64,000 nucleotides of DNA, taken from assembly GCA_902702965.1 (NCBI GenBank), contig CACRXP010000610.1, positions 261,820 to 325,819 of the forward strand. Reading direction: 5' to 3'. Source of the DNA: Spirometra erinaceieuropaei (Eukaryota; Platyhelminthes; Cestoda; Diphyllobothriidea; Diphyllobothriidae). The notes under the pieces were generated by a model. The model had not been told where the DNA came from. It worked only from the letters and a program-made list of their open reading frames with translations, and did no database searches. The position numbers were made by a program, and so were the translations under genes. Below are positions 1 through 10,603 of this stretch, in pieces. Numbering within the stretch: position 1 is the first letter of the stretch; every line of letters starts with the position of its first letter.

Positions 1-540
1 TACGTCAGCCTAGGTTACTTTAGGTATCAGTTTACATGTGCTTCCCGGCGCCTGCTCCGCTTGCACCCTCTTTACTATCTTAATCCGGCGGGTGATGAAG
101 TAGACTTTCTAATGGAATTGCTCCGATGGTGTGAAACTCCGTCGGTTCTACTACAATAGTCATGAACTGCAAATTACCACGTGGTTCCCTCCGTGGCTTT
201 CTGTTTGTAATTAACCTTCCCGTATCCTCTTCACACGGCGAGTGGTTGTGTCGGAGGGGGGGGGGGAGAATATGCACATACAAACTTCACTCACTTCTCT
301 GTGCGTGCTTCGAGCTCTGTTTGCACTCTCCTTTCCTTCCTAGTCCGGCGAGCGGCTAAGTTAGGTATGTTAAATAATATTGTTTTCGTAGACTAACCAT
401 GTGATATCAATCAAGTGGGGCTGCAGAATCAAACCATGTCAATCAAAGTAACTATGGTGGGTAGCGACTAAGTAGATTAGTGGTAGGAGCTAAGTTTGAA
501 AACCTATTGAACCAGGCATGTGACCTAATACTTACAACGT
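1..540. other. Unrecognised non-coding DNA
   Basis: I see no coding or known repeat signature here. Two loosely similar stretches (about 40-110 and 295-365) each end in a tccggcg motif, which may be an old local duplication. There is a short poly-G run near 247-257. It may be 5' flank of the PLE relic that follows. Confidence 0.4.
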
Positions 541-2300
541 CAAAGGAAGAGGAGTATTTCAAATCAACGCTCGTGCATAGTTGCTACCAATAACTTAGGA
601 TAAAGCTACTTCGAAACGAGTACATCACGAAAGAACATCTGGAGAAACTCAAAGAATGGAATCAACAGAGAGGGAGGCAAAATAAGGAAAAAACTGAGGG
701 CGCAGAAGCCCAACTCATAAAATGCCATTCAAAACTGAGAAATCGAGGTTTTCTTAGTTAACAGTAGTTCGAAGCTCTTAAACTCATAGACGCAATACGC
801 CCACGGCTAAATGGCTTGTCAGATTCATAAACCAGACCTTCTGATGCGGCCGATATTAGACATTGGTAATTCACCCTATCATGCAATTTCAAGGTGGCTG
901 GCGGAAAGGCTTATGCTGATTCGACGCAGAATAGCGCCACGTATTTTACGGGACACATTTGAATTCGCCTATTTTCATAAGACATACAAACCTCAATGGG
1001 AAAACTACGCTGTCCCAAGACGTCGCGCCTTTGTTCACTAACATTCCTCTCACGGAAACGATATAATTTTTAAGTGGCGAGATCGTAAGGCAGGATTTCT
1101 CAACCGCAATGCCGGTCGAAGGCCCAAAAGTAATGCGCCTTCGTCGCTTGTCAAATGCCCATTTCAGATTTGATAGTTAATTTTATCGTCACATCGACGG
1201 CGTAGAGGTGGAATTACCCTTTAGACCTCTAAGAACTGATGACTTCATGGGAAGACTAGAGAAAAACCAGCTTTGTCCAGTTGGGAATACGTTCATGACA
1301 TTTTCGCAATAGCAGATGAAAGCATTGATTTAAACACCCTCCTGTACAAGGTGAATCGGACTCACTCAGCGTTAACCTTCACTATGGCAAGGGAGAACGG
1401 AGAGTGGCTCCCCTTTCCGGACGCCCTGTTTAGTCGAATGCAGGATGAGACAATTAGTAGAAGTGTATTTCTCAAGAAAACGCGGACACCGCAATACACA
1501 AATTTCTACAGTTTTATCCCGCTAAGCCATAAACGAAGCTTGGTCCGCTGCCTCAGCAACCAGGCTAGGAGAATATGCAAGCCGGATACGCCTGAGAATG
1601 AACTCGCCATTACAAAAAAAAACACTTTGAAAGAAAACGGCTATCCCGAAAAGTTTATCAACAACTATATAGAAGAACGCCCTTCAAAATCTGATGCGTC
1701 GACGACTAAGAGGAGGGCGTTATTTCTTACATTGCCATTTTGAGGGGATCCCGCAAGCAAACTTCTACGTCGTCTCCTAAACGCTGCTATCGCGCGCACG
1801 TACCCAAGCCGCTAAGATAAGACTGATTTTCACAAGCATTCCGCTTATTCGCCTCGAAGGTAAGGGTAGACTGCCTTTTCGGGCCTCTTCAATGTGCATA
1901 TACGGCTTCACTCGCGCCCGTGGGGCAGGCTATATTGGTCGAGCAACTAGGCGCCTATCGAAGCGGATGCGAGGGCACCATCCTGCATGGATAAGGTGCC
2001 GAGAAGTCCATGCCTAGCGCAGCTGCCGCTATTTCGGTGGACAGCGGTCACCAGGTGGATGCCAACCAAAAATTCCGCGTCATTTACAAAGTGTCGGCGA
2101 GACACTCCAAGTTCCTGTATCAGCGAATACTTGCGACGGCAGAAGCAGCGGCCATACGGCTAGCCAATCCAACCTTGTGCTTTCATACAGCGTTTTTACT
2201 GGCTCTACGGTTCCCCTGGCCAAAGACGAATCCAGAAGGTGAGTCCACAATTCCTGCCACGTCGAGTTACAGCGACGAAACTGAGATAGCTAATTGCTAG
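541..2300 (+). pseudogene. Penelope-like element PLE-A, RT plus GIY-YIG remnant (copy 1)
   Basis: Remnant of a Penelope-like retroelement, which encodes a reverse transcriptase followed by a GIY-YIG endonuclease. The RT part is readable in pieces: a segment at 811-1000 containing MRPILDIGNSPYHAISRWLA, a motif A-like SQDVAPLFTNIPL in a shifted frame near 1011-1045, and the catalytic box at 1288-1299, which reads YVHD instead of YVDD. An open piece (1273-1743) carries the RT thumb region. The endonuclease follows at about 1885-2010 with CIYGFTRARGAGYIG, where CIY and YIG stand for the GIY-YIG pair, and a C-terminal part is open to 2300. At least two frameshifts, internal stops and the lost catalytic Asp make it dead. 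The part from about 1131 on recurs at 6797-7891. Confidence 0.8.
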
Positions 2301-3050
2301 ACACCTTAGCCCTTCCGCTCTCTAAGGCCACGACAGAACTAGACTCTAATCCCTGACCTCTGGACGCCTTCATCCCTCTCTTCCATACTTACGTTTATTG
2401 GCTGCTTAACTTTTATTATGCTACCACCCCTTATGTTGCTGTAAAGGCCTGCTGAAGAATAAATGAAAGCGTACATTTGCCGAACTTGACTTCTTAGAAT
2501 TTGACATGGGTATCAATGCTGAATAACATAATGTTTGCAAGAAATAATAATTGTTTTTGGAAAGCGTAAATAGCAAAATGTATACAGTGGGTAGCGGAGC
2601 TTAGAAGGCCGTTAGTTAGTAATTTGTAAATGAAATTTTTCATTGATAAGTGTAGTATGCAGTGTGGCGGCAGCTTGACGGTTTGGTATAGATCAGTGTC
2701 GTTTAAGTAGAGAAAACGTAACGTTTTCGTGAAAACTTACTTTTCCGGATTGTGTTTTAGTTTCGGGCTGGGCGAGCTGCAAAAGTCGGAATTAATTCTA
2801 GACTGATCATCGACAAAAGTTGGACATAAGTAACACACACGCGGGTATGAACGTACTGTTTCCATCAAAAGATTATTGTCGAGGCCAGCAAATCTGGCGG
2901 CACCCTGGAAATGTCAGTGAACACGCAGTTCGCTCTGATGTTCTCACCCCAGCAGTCTTGTACTGAGAAGCCCATTCGTTATTCTACCTCATGAATAACG
3001 TTCAGATGGAGTCATCTCACGCTAATGTAGGTTAATGTTAGGATTCCAGG
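2301..3050. other. Non-coding spacer, duplicated at 7892-9648
   Basis: No coding signal. The stretch aligns along its length with 7892-8062 plus 9062-9648, where MITE M1 interrupts it. The uninterrupted TA at 2472-2473 is the empty site for M1. It may be the 3' untranslated part of PLE-A. Confidence 0.6.
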
Positions 3051-3052
3051 TA

Positions 3053-3378
3053 CAGTAGGTGGACTAACTCATGAAATGTCGACCGAAATTCCAAATTGCG
3101 TTTCGTTTCGAAAAGATAAATTAAGTAGGGTTGTAAACCTACTCAGGATGCCGGCTTTCGAACGAACCTCTTTCCGGCTGTATGCAAAAACCACACTGTA
3201 AAAATGACTACTTAAGTAGAATGCGTTTTTTCCATTGGTTTTCGGTGCCCTTAAAAATTCAATCGCATTTCATGGAAAGAACGCTTAATTCCCGATTAAT
3301 TTTGAACCCACCTGCGGTTACACTTGCATTTATGGTTTCAACATTATAAACCATATATTTTCTGCGTTCATTTATCTC
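3053..3378 (+). mobile_element. One-armed long-TIR MITE (subfamily A), copy 1
   Basis: Begins CAGTAGGTGGACTAACTCAT after TA, the terminus of the long-TIR MITE family seen across the window. It carries the left arm and part of the central loop, then stops without a right arm. The duplicate at 9651-10092 is one-armed in the same way but keeps about 110 bp lost here near 3285. The truncation therefore predates the tandem duplication. Confidence 0.75.
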
Positions 3379-3544
3379 CGCCTTCTAACTCGTGCAGAAT
3401 TCTGTTGCCGGAGACAAAAGGAATAACATTACAGGCGGCAGTTGTGTGGCGTGTCTGCCAATCAACGATCCGTGATGGTGTACGCGGTAGCTGCGCAGTG
3501 CCCAACAAGCCGTAGTCAAATTAACACATCGACCGACTGAGTTC

Positions 3545-3650
3545 TCGTCCATGCCGGCAAAAAGACAAGCTGGGAATAAATTGAAGCCTGGACATCGGAT
3601 GAGAATTCAGTCAATCAGTGTATCGATTTGGTGCCGACATAACAGTTAGA
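3545..3650 (+). pseudogene. PLE-B C-terminal fragment
   Basis: Short match to the end of the PLE-B endonuclease and tail. In one frame it resembles the GRELIEVWASDE segment of the copy near 5860-5930, followed by a degraded NRFVSLAPAY-like stretch. The match is cut by repeat R at about 3648 and resumes at about 4047. No function is expected. Confidence 0.5.
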
Positions 3651-4046
3651 CCGTCGATTCCGACAATGTCTACCGAGTGCTAGACAGCTAGATGCAGCAG
3701 GCACGGTGACTTGCGTGTGAATTAGTTTGTAGTGATAGCAGACTTGCTCAGCATCTACCGCACTCTCTCTTCCCCACTCCCCATTTGGACCCGGTGTCAA
3801 GACAGAGTCAAGAAGACCACAGGCGGAGGAGGGCACAGGTGACTGGCGTGGTCGGGCCCACACCTAGGCGTGCCACCACACTCCCTGGTCCACAAAATAC
3901 ACTTGACCAGGATTTTTCGCCAACAACAACAACACCACAACAGGGGTCAGGAAGAGGAGGAGGACGACTAGGCAGCCATGCCCACCACCTGCATACCCAG
4001 CGCGAGCGCAAGCGCATCTACAGACAGGGACATATAGAAGCGTAGA
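3648..4046. repeat. Unclassified interspersed repeat R, copy 1
   Basis: About 400 bp interrupting a PLE tail. The same sequence occurs at 10338-10601 with 11597-11731 (split by MITE M2) and at 63105-63357 (followed by MITE M14), so it is an interspersed repeat. A frame at 3785-4045 is open but is not kept in the other copies, so I do not call a gene. It contains a GGA-rich and CAA-rich stretch. The TA at 3898-3899 is the site where copy 2 carries M2. Family unknown. Confidence 0.7.
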
Positions 4047-4235
4047 CAGCCACCTTCAAGCCTGCGTCACTGATCGTTAAGTAGCAGACGTCTCCTATAA
4101 ATATCGCCTGTTATAATGCTGATTTTATCTCTGTGGATCAACCCCTGCACGAGTCCGAATGTCTAGACAAATGAACGAACTGTTTTGGGGCTTGATCAGT
4201 CTTCTTCCTTAATGGGCGATATTTCAGGGTAAGGT
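4047..4235 (+). other. PLE tail remnant
   Basis: Continues the PLE tail after repeat R. It has a CACCTTCAAGCCTGCGTCAC-like stretch and then cccctgcacgagtccga at about 4143-4160, which resembles stem II of the hammerhead-like PLE tails, but the CTGANGA and GAAA core blocks are lost. The sequence recurs at 11732-11920. Confidence 0.5.
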
Positions 4236-4526
4236 TTTGCTGCAAGTTCACAAACGATTTTCATGCACTTATAAAAAATTCCCTCGCACGCGCACTAACA
4301 GTCGTCCTGTTTACGTAGGGACTATTTTCGTCATCTCCACTTAATGCGCCGTCATATTCGGCTGTCATAAGCACGCAACGGCGTGACTCTAAGCAAGCTA
4401 AAATATCCTTTAAACTACTCATATCTGAGGTTCTTTTTTATTCACAAACTGCACATAAGCTGATAATAAACCACCTAAAGGTCATAACTAGATCTACTGG
4501 AAAACCACAGTTAGTTCTAGAACAAT

Positions 4527-4875
4527 GGTAGGGGGCGCTCACCGATCGTTCTTACGGAACTCACTCGTTCCGTTGTGCTTTACGGGCTCTCTCTCGAGCG
4601 CGACCAGCAGCCGCACATCGGCGCATGATATATGGGCAGAATGATATTGCCGACAAAGACACGGGCGACTGGAATTGTCATTTTTAGCTTATTAGCCGTC
4701 GTCAGCCAGTCATACTCAATTCCGAAATGTGGAACACCCGAGCCTCGAACTCGCGACCTGTTAGTTAGAAGTCCACGCCTCTAACCACTGGGCCACGAGC
4801 CCGTTGCCCTGTCGGTTTTTGATCGGGAATGTATAATGTTAGGGGGCGCTCACCGCTCACTCGTTCCGTTGTGCC
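4527..4875 (-). mobile_element. tRNA-derived SINE, copy 1, with flanking head modules
   Basis: The body (about 4626-4845, minus strand) contains a tRNA-like promoter. A box TGGCCCAGTGGTTAGAG is at 4779-4795 and a B box with GTTCGAGGC at 4742-4750. A structured head module lies to the left in plus orientation (about 4527-4625; hairpins ACGGAA/TTCCGT and GGGCTC/GAGC). A partial head, also plus, lies to the right (about 4840-4875). A further direct repeat, tcataactagatctactg, flanks the whole at about 4482 and 4882. RNA polymerase III transcription is inferred from the boxes. It could be mistaken for a tRNA gene, but the anticodon arm is irregular and similar copies occur four times. Confidence 0.75.
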
Positions 4876-5299
4876 TAAAGGTCATAACTAGATCTACTGC
4901 AAAGCCACAGTTCGCAGTTAGTTCTAGAACAGTCGGTTGTGAACATGAATTACCATTGTGGTAAAAATAAACCGTCCGCTGTTTTGGGACAAAAATTGCA
5001 TTGAATTATAAAGGACAGCTTTTCGGAGTGGCAAAGAGCAGTTCGCCGATTGCGTTAGGGGATCCACTCGTTCTGTATTGTGACTTGGGCCTTAATCCTG
5101 AGCCTCTCCAGCAGCCGCTCAGCGGCTATTTCTGGTCTGTTGGCCGCTATCAGCCAGTTATTCTCAACTCCAGGCTTCACACGCCCTGAGGCCCGAGCAG
5201 GCGCGTTTTCAAGCCGTACGAGATGCAAGAGCCGGGGTTCGGTGAAATGGCCATTTCATAAGTGAAGAAGAGTCGAGCACCGGAACACTTTGTTTATTG

Positions 5300-5341
5300 T
5301 CCTGAGCTTTCAAACTCGTACAGGAGTCCATCGTCAGAGGT
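5300..5341 (-). ncRNA. Hammerhead-like fold, PLE-B left tail
   Basis: On the minus strand: CTGACGA at 5337-5331, stem II GGACTC/GAGTTT with wobble pairs and a six-base loop, then GAAA and palindromic AGCT followed by C. Stem I pairs three bases (CCT/AGG). One unpaired base sits between the core and stem II, unlike the strict consensus, so cleavage activity is uncertain. Confidence 0.5.
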
Positions 5342-5499
5342 AGTAGCAGCGACAGAACAAGCGACAGTTGTAAGGCATGTAGGTCAATCATCGACCGACG
5401 GTGCAAGACTGGAGGTGACTTCGCAGGGCTCTGTACGCCGGCGCTAGATTGACAAATCGATTGGCCGAGTTCTCATTCGAGACCCAGGCTTCAATCAAC

Positions 5500-5935
5500 G
5501 CCAGCGACGATATGACCTTCCCTGCCATACATCAAGGGCGTTTCAGAAGCAACCGAGCGCATTCCTGCGGAGCTAGGTGTTGAAATTGCACACCGCCCCA
5601 AAGCCACCATGCGCAGTAGGGTCATGAAAATTAAATACCGTTTAAAGCCTGACACGTAATCTGGAGAAGTGTATGGCATTCCGTGTCAAAATTGTCCTTG
5701 TGACTACACAGGACAGGCTGGACGAATGCTCGGATCGCGCAAACACGAACATAAGCTGGTTGCGCGACAAGGCGACGCATTATCACAAGTGGCCGCTCAC
5801 ACCTACGAAATGGGTCACGAGTTTAACTTCGCAGCCGCCAAAATAGTCGCCCACGCCGAAAAAAACAGGCCGAGAATTGATTGAAGTCTGGGCCTCGGAT
5901 GAGATCTCGGCCAATCGATTTGTCAGTCTAGCGCC
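5500..5935 (+). pseudogene. PLE-B GIY-YIG endonuclease remnant
   Basis: C-terminal endonuclease of a Penelope-like element, which nicks target DNA for retrotransposition. The open piece 5669-5884 has VYGIPCQNCPCDYTGQAGR (a VY...YTG version of GIY-YIG with the CxxC pairs typical of PLE endonucleases), then EHK and a SQVAAHTYEMGHEFNF segment. Upstream the reading frame holds LPYIKG-like and RPKATMRSRVMKIK pieces but is cut by TAA at 5657-5659. A frameshift in the A-run near 5860 moves the GRELIEVWASDE end into another frame. The same TAA is present in copy 2, so the gene was dead before duplication. Confidence 0.8.
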
Positions 5936-6033
5936 GGCGTACAGAGCCCTGCGTAGTCACCTCCAGTCTTGCACCGTCGGTCGATGATTGGCCTACATGC
6001 CTTATAACTGTCGCTTGTCCTGTCGCTGCTACT

Positions 6034-6075
6034 TCCTCTGACGATGGATTCTTGTACGGGTCTGAAAGCTCAGGA
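6034..6075 (+). ncRNA. Hammerhead-like fold, PLE-B right tail
   Basis: CTGACGA at 6038-6044, stem II GGATTC/GGGTCT (with wobbles), GAAA at 6064-6067, palindromic AGCT and then C. Stem I TCCT/AGGA pairs fully. As in the other PLE tails one base is unpaired between the core and stem II. The short palindromic stem III would favour dimer formation, as described for PLE hammerheads. Confidence 0.55.
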
Positions 6076-6130
6076 CAATAAGCAAAGTGTTTCGGTGCTC
6101 GACTTTTCTTCTTCTTCACATATGCATACA

Positions 6131-6790
6131 CCTGGAACATAAATATCGTTTTTGACCGTGCAACCGTATCCGCGCATTGCGTGAGTGGATGACGGGAACA
6201 TTTAGACATCATTGAAACGAAGTCCGTGTTAATAAGTAGTTAGACGCTGAAGATATCAAAAAACTCGATGGCTTTGGTGATCGCGAAAGATATTAAGACT
6301 TCTATCAAAATGGCCTTTTATGCTTACGTAATGTCCTAGTTCCCTGTCTTCCCCCAGGTAGACCTGCATACTTACAGGGTTTGTCGGTACAGGGAAAAAG
6401 GAAAACAAGAGTTGACTGCTTTCTTGGCCTAATAAGTCCCAGGTGTGCATGAGCTGGTTGCGAATGATGACCACCGGATTTTAATCGACGCTCATATTTT
6501 GACTTCAGACGGTGAGCTCTACGACCTGAGAGACGTCCATGATGCAGGTCAGTGCAAACAAGATCCGGGGTCCTGTTGCATCCCTCTAATTCAGGCATTT
6601 GCCTCCGGCGAAGGCGTAAACACCTGGTGATGATAGCGCAGGGAGAGTCGTCCATCCTGAATGGATTACTCAAAGGATGTTTCTCGTTAATCTTTGCTGC
6701 CGGAGTCTGGCAGTGTGTGCGTATTCCCTAGAACAGAGTGTTTACGCACATTTTCCCGTTCACTGACGAGTTGTAGTTAAAAAAGCCAGA
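6131..6790. other. Unrecognised spacer, duplicated at about 14770-15511
   Basis: No domain recognised. Frames at 6256-6673 are open for 60-120 codons, but the matching frames in copy 2 are not conserved, so I do not call a gene. Position 6731-6752 is the uninterrupted target of the hammerhead-bearing insertion found in copy 2. Confidence 0.5.
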
Positions 6791-6796
6791 GTATTG

Positions 6797-7891
6797 CGCT
6801 TTCGTTGCATGTCGAATGCTCATTTCAGATTTGATAACCAATTTTATCGTCACATCGTCGGCGTAGTGCTGGGACTACCCCTTGAACCTCTAAGAACTGA
6901 TGACTTCATGGGAAAACTAGAGAACAGCCAGCTCTGTCCAGTTAGGAAGGACCTTTATTCCTGAGTTGGATATGTTGATGACATTGTCGCAATAGCGGAC
7001 GAAAACGTCGATTTAAACGCCCTCACGTACAAAGTGAATTGGACTCACTCAGCGGAGAGTGTCTTCCCTTTCTGGACGTCCTATTTAGTCGAATGTCGGA
7101 TGGGAAAGTTAGTAGAAGTGTATTTCTCAAGAAAACACGGACACCGCAGTACAAAAATTTCTACAGTTTTATCTCGCTAATCCACAAACAAAGCTTGGTC
7201 CGCTACCTCACCAGCAGAGCTAGGAGAGTATGCACTCTAGGTAATTTATCAACAACTATATGGAAGAACGTCCTCCAAAATCTAATGTGTCAACGGCTGA
7301 GAGGAAAGAGTTATTTCTCACACTGCCATTTCGAGAGGACCCCGTAAGCAAACTTCTACGTCGTCGCCTAAACGCTGCTATCGCGCGCACGTACCCAAGC
7401 CGCTAAGATAAGACTGATTTTCACAAGCACTCCGCTTCTTCGCCTCGAAGGTAAGGGTAGACTGCCTTTTCGGGCCTCCTCAATGTGCATCTACGGCTTC
7501 ACTCGCGCCCGTGGGGCAGACTATGTTGGTCGAGCAACTAGGCGCCTATCGAAGCGGATGCGAGGGCACCATCCTGCATGGCTAAGGTGCCGAAAAGTCC
7601 ATAACTAGCGCAACGGCCGCTCTTTCGGTGGACAGCGGTCACCAGATGGACGTCAACCAAACATTCCGAGTCATTTATAAAGTGTCGGCGAGGCACTCCA
7701 AGTTCCTGTATCAGCGAATACTTGCGACGGCAGAAGCAGTGGCCATGCGGCTAGCCAACCCGACTTTGTGCTTTCATGAGGCATTTTTACAGGCTCTAAG
7801 GTTCCCCTGGCCGAAGACGAATCTAGAACGTGAGTCCAGAATTCCTGCCACGTCGCGTTACAGCGACGAAACAGAGACAGCTAATCGCTAG
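6797..7891 (+). pseudogene. PLE-A RT plus GIY-YIG remnant (copy 2)
   Basis: Duplicate of the PLE-A remnant, lacking the part upstream of the RT middle because the duplication breakpoint lies there. The catalytic box at 6971-6982 is an intact YVDD, where copy 1 has YVHD. Open pieces at 7039-7347 (RT thumb) and 7628-7891 (C-terminal part) match copy 1. The endonuclease reads CIYGFTRARGADYVG near 7480-7545. A deletion near 7240 joins the thumb region with loss of about 50 codons relative to copy 1, and frameshifts remain. Non-functional. Confidence 0.8.
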
Positions 7892-8064
7892 ACATCTAAC
7901 CCCTTCCGCTCTCTGAGGCCACGACAGAACTAGCCTCTAACTTCTGACCTCTGAACGCCCTCATCCATCTCCTCCATACTTACTTTTATTGGCTGTTTAA
8001 CTTTTATTACGCTACCCTCCCTTATATTGCTGTACAGGTCTGGTAATGAATAAAGGAAAGCGTA

Positions 8065-9059
8065 CAGTGCGTGACCTATCTCATGAAATGTTGGCTGCAA
8101 TTCTGAAATGCGTTTTCGATTAGGAAGGATTACTTGGTCGCGGTTGTAATACTGCTTATCTTGTGGCACACTATTATGACACTTCGGACTCGGCAGGATG
8201 TCGGCTTTAAAATGCATTTCTTTTAAATCTCCTGTGGAAAGCGTGCTTGGTAAAAAATGACTACTTAAGTAGCATGCATTTTTCTCATTGATTTTCGATG
8301 GTATTGGAAATTCTAATATACTTTATAGAAACCATAAACATAAATATGCTTTCTTTCAGTCAATCAGTAGATGATCACGTCTTCTTTATATTTTATACTT
8401 AAGGAAGGAGTATAATTAGGTTTTAAAAAGGTTTCTAATTATGAGACTTTTTAAGACCGCGATATGTCCATTCACATAGCATCGTACCTGGCCGTTTACC
8501 ACTGCTCCTCATGAAATGTACAACATGGTCCGCATCCATTGCAAAATTTTATGGACCCTGTATGATATCTATTTAATGACATAAAAAAATATGGGATTTT
8601 TTTTACGCGGAACGCATGCACCTTGCAGAGTGTGATCACTAAGCGCCAATGCAACGAATGATCAGGCCCCAAATTTTTCGGCAATTAGAAAAATTTTTTA
8701 AAACCTAATTATACTCCTTCCTTAAGTATAAAATATAAAGAAGACGTGATCATCTACTGATTGACTGAAAGAAAGCATATTTATGTTTATGGTTTCTATA
8801 AAGTATATTAGAATTTCCAATACCATCGAAAATCAATGAGAAAAATGCATGCTACTTAAGTAGTCATTTTTTACCAAGCACGCTTTCCACAGGAGATTTA
8901 AAAGAAATGCATTTTAAAGCCGACATCCTGCCGAGTCCGAAGTGTCATAACAGTGTGCCACAAGATAAGCAGTATTACAACCGCGACCAAGTAATCCTTC
9001 CTAATCGAAAACGCATTTCAGAATTGCAGCCAACATTTCATGAGATAGGTCACGCACTG
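8065..9059. mobile_element. Long-TIR MITE M1 (subfamily B), near-perfect arms
   Basis: A 995-bp non-autonomous element flanked by TA (8063-8064 and 9060-9061). Arms of about 376 bp (8065-8440 and 8683-9059) are inverted copies. I find one difference, an A/G in the cacact-ttatgac stretch. The central loop is about 240 bp. The uninterrupted TA in duplicate copy 1 (2472-2473) confirms the insertion and the TA duplication, which is the mark of Tc1/mariner-type transposition. It has no coding capacity. Near identity of the arms suggests a recent insertion or arm homogenisation. Confidence 0.9.
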
Positions 9060-9650
9060 TAAGTTTGCCGAACGTGACTTCATGGAAGATGCCATGGGTA
9101 TCATTGCTGAATAACATAAGGTTTATAAGAAATAATAATTGTTTTTGGAAAGCGTAAATGGCAAAATGCATACAGTGGACAGCGGAGCTTAAAGGCCCGT
9201 TCGTTAGTAATTTGCGAATTAACTCTTTCATCGATAAGTATAGTATACAATGTGGCGGCAGCTTGACGGTTTGGTATAGATCAGTGTCGTTTAAGTAGAG
9301 AAAACGTAACCTTTTCGTGAAAACTTTCTCTTCCGGATTGTGTTTTAGTTTCGGGTTGGGCGAGCTGCAAGAGTCGGAATTAATTGTAGAGCGATCATTG
9401 ACAAAAGTTGGACATAAGTAACACACACGCGGGTATGAACGCACTGTTTCCTTCAAAAGATTATTGTCGAGACCAGCTAATCTGGCGGCACCCTGGAAAT
9501 GTCAGTGAACACGCAGTTCGCTCTGATGTTCTCACCCCAGCAGTCTTGTACTGAGAAGACCATTAGTCATTCTACCTCATGAATAACGTTCAGATGGAGT
9601 CATCTCACGCTAATGTAGGCTAATGTTCGGATTCCAGGTACAGTAGGTGG

Positions 9651-10092
9651 GGTAGCTCATGAAATGTCGACAGAAATTCGGAAATGCGCTTCGTTTCGAA
9701 AAGATTAATTAAGTAGGGTTGTAAAACTAATCATCGGGCAGCGTAATTCTATAATAATTCGGTTATCACAGAATGGCGGCTTTCGAACGAACCTCTTTTC
9801 GGCTGTATGGAAAAACCACACTGTAAAAAAATGACTACTTAAGTAGCATGCGCTTTTCCATTGGGTATCGATGTCCTTAAAAATTCAATCGCATTTCATG
9901 GAAAGAACGCTTAAAAGTATTCATTCTTTTATTCATTCGGCAGAAAATTACGTCTTCCTCCAATTTTACACTTGAAGAAAGGGTATAATTAGGTTTTCAA
10001 AACTTTTCCAATTCCCGATTAATTTTGAACCCACCTGCGGTTACACTTGCATTTATGGTTTCCAGACTATAAACCATATATTTTCTGCGTTC
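9651..10092 (+). mobile_element. One-armed long-TIR MITE (subfamily A), copy 2
   Basis: Duplicate of 3053-3378. Starts CAGTAGGTGGGGTAGCTCAT after TA at 9649-9650. It retains the left arm and part of the central loop, including the stretch lost from copy 1, and has no right arm. Confidence 0.75.
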
Positions 10093-10337
10093 ATTTATCT
10101 CTGGCTTCGAACTCGTGCAGGAATCTGTTGCCGGAATAACAATACAGGCGGCAGTTATGTGTCGTGTCTGCCAATCCGTGATGGTGTTGGCGGTAGCTGC
10201 CCAGTGCTCAACAAGCCGTAGTCAAGTTAACACATCGACCGACTGAGTTCTCGTCCATGTCGGCAAAAAGACAAGCTGGGAATAACTTCAAGCCTGGACA
10301 TCGGATGAGAAGTCAGTCAATCAATGTATCGATTTGG

Positions 10338-10601
10338 TGACGATATAACAGTTAGACCGTCGATTTCGACGATGTCCACAGTGTGCTACACACCAGGGTG
10401 CAGCAGTCACGGTGACTTGCGCGTGAATTAGTCCATAGTGATAGTAGACTTGCTCAACATCTGCCGCACTCCCTCCTCCCCATCTCCACTTGAACCCGGT
10501 GTCAAAACAGAGTCAAGAAGATCGGAGGGGGGGAGGGAGCAGGCAACTGGCGTGGTCGGGCCCGCACCTAGGCATGCCACCATACTCCCTGGTCCACAAC
10601 A
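10338..10601. repeat. Repeat R, copy 2, left part
   Basis: Matches 3648-3897. The repeat is interrupted at TA (10602-10603) by MITE M2 and resumes at 11597. A PLE-B tail fragment lies just upstream (about 10250-10335), as in copy 1. Confidence 0.7.
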
Positions 10602-10603
10602 TA

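Larger units (their letters stand above)
5263..6120 (+). mobile_element. PLE-B fragment with inverted tails (copy 1)
   Basis: A Penelope-like 3' part bounded by inverted repeats. The left arm (about 5263-5495) is the reverse complement of the right arm (about 5878-6120). The middle encodes the GIY-YIG endonuclease on the plus strand. Each arm ends outward in a hammerhead-like fold and the stretch GGTGCTCGACTCTTCTTCTT. Inverted terminal repeats are a known organisation of PLEs. The duplicate lies at 12963-14760. Confidence 0.75.
1131..6796. repeat. Tandem segmental duplication, copy 1
   Basis: First unit of a direct duplication. Order in both copies: PLE-A RT/EN remnant, non-coding spacer, one-armed MITE, repeat R inside a PLE tail, SINE, inverted PLE-B, unrecognised spacer. 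The unit is about 5.67 kb. Copy 2 is longer only because of later insertions. The junction falls inside PLE-A, so copy 2 begins part-way through the reverse transcriptase. The two copies differ by many substitutions, so the event is not recent. Both share the dead PLE-B stop codon, so the elements were already broken when duplicated. Confidence 0.85.

Noticed and set aside
3785..4045. 86-codon open frame in repeat R
   Set aside because: The frame is not preserved at 10438-10671 or 63181-63363, so it looks accidental.
4143..4200. Hammerhead in the PLE tail at 4.1 kb
   Set aside because: Only the stem II-like part remains; both conserved core blocks are lost.
4735..4803. Possible tRNA gene
   Set aside because: A and B boxes are good, but the anticodon arm is irregular and the same unit recurs with SINE features and a target duplication at 51.6-52.0 kb.
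6256..6673. Coding gene in the spacer after PLE-B
   Set aside because: Matching frames in the duplicate at 14895-15240 carry frame-changing indels and no domain is recognised.
6745..6790. CTGACGA near the end of copy 1 as another hammerhead
   Set aside because: No GAAA at a suitable distance and no paired stem II.
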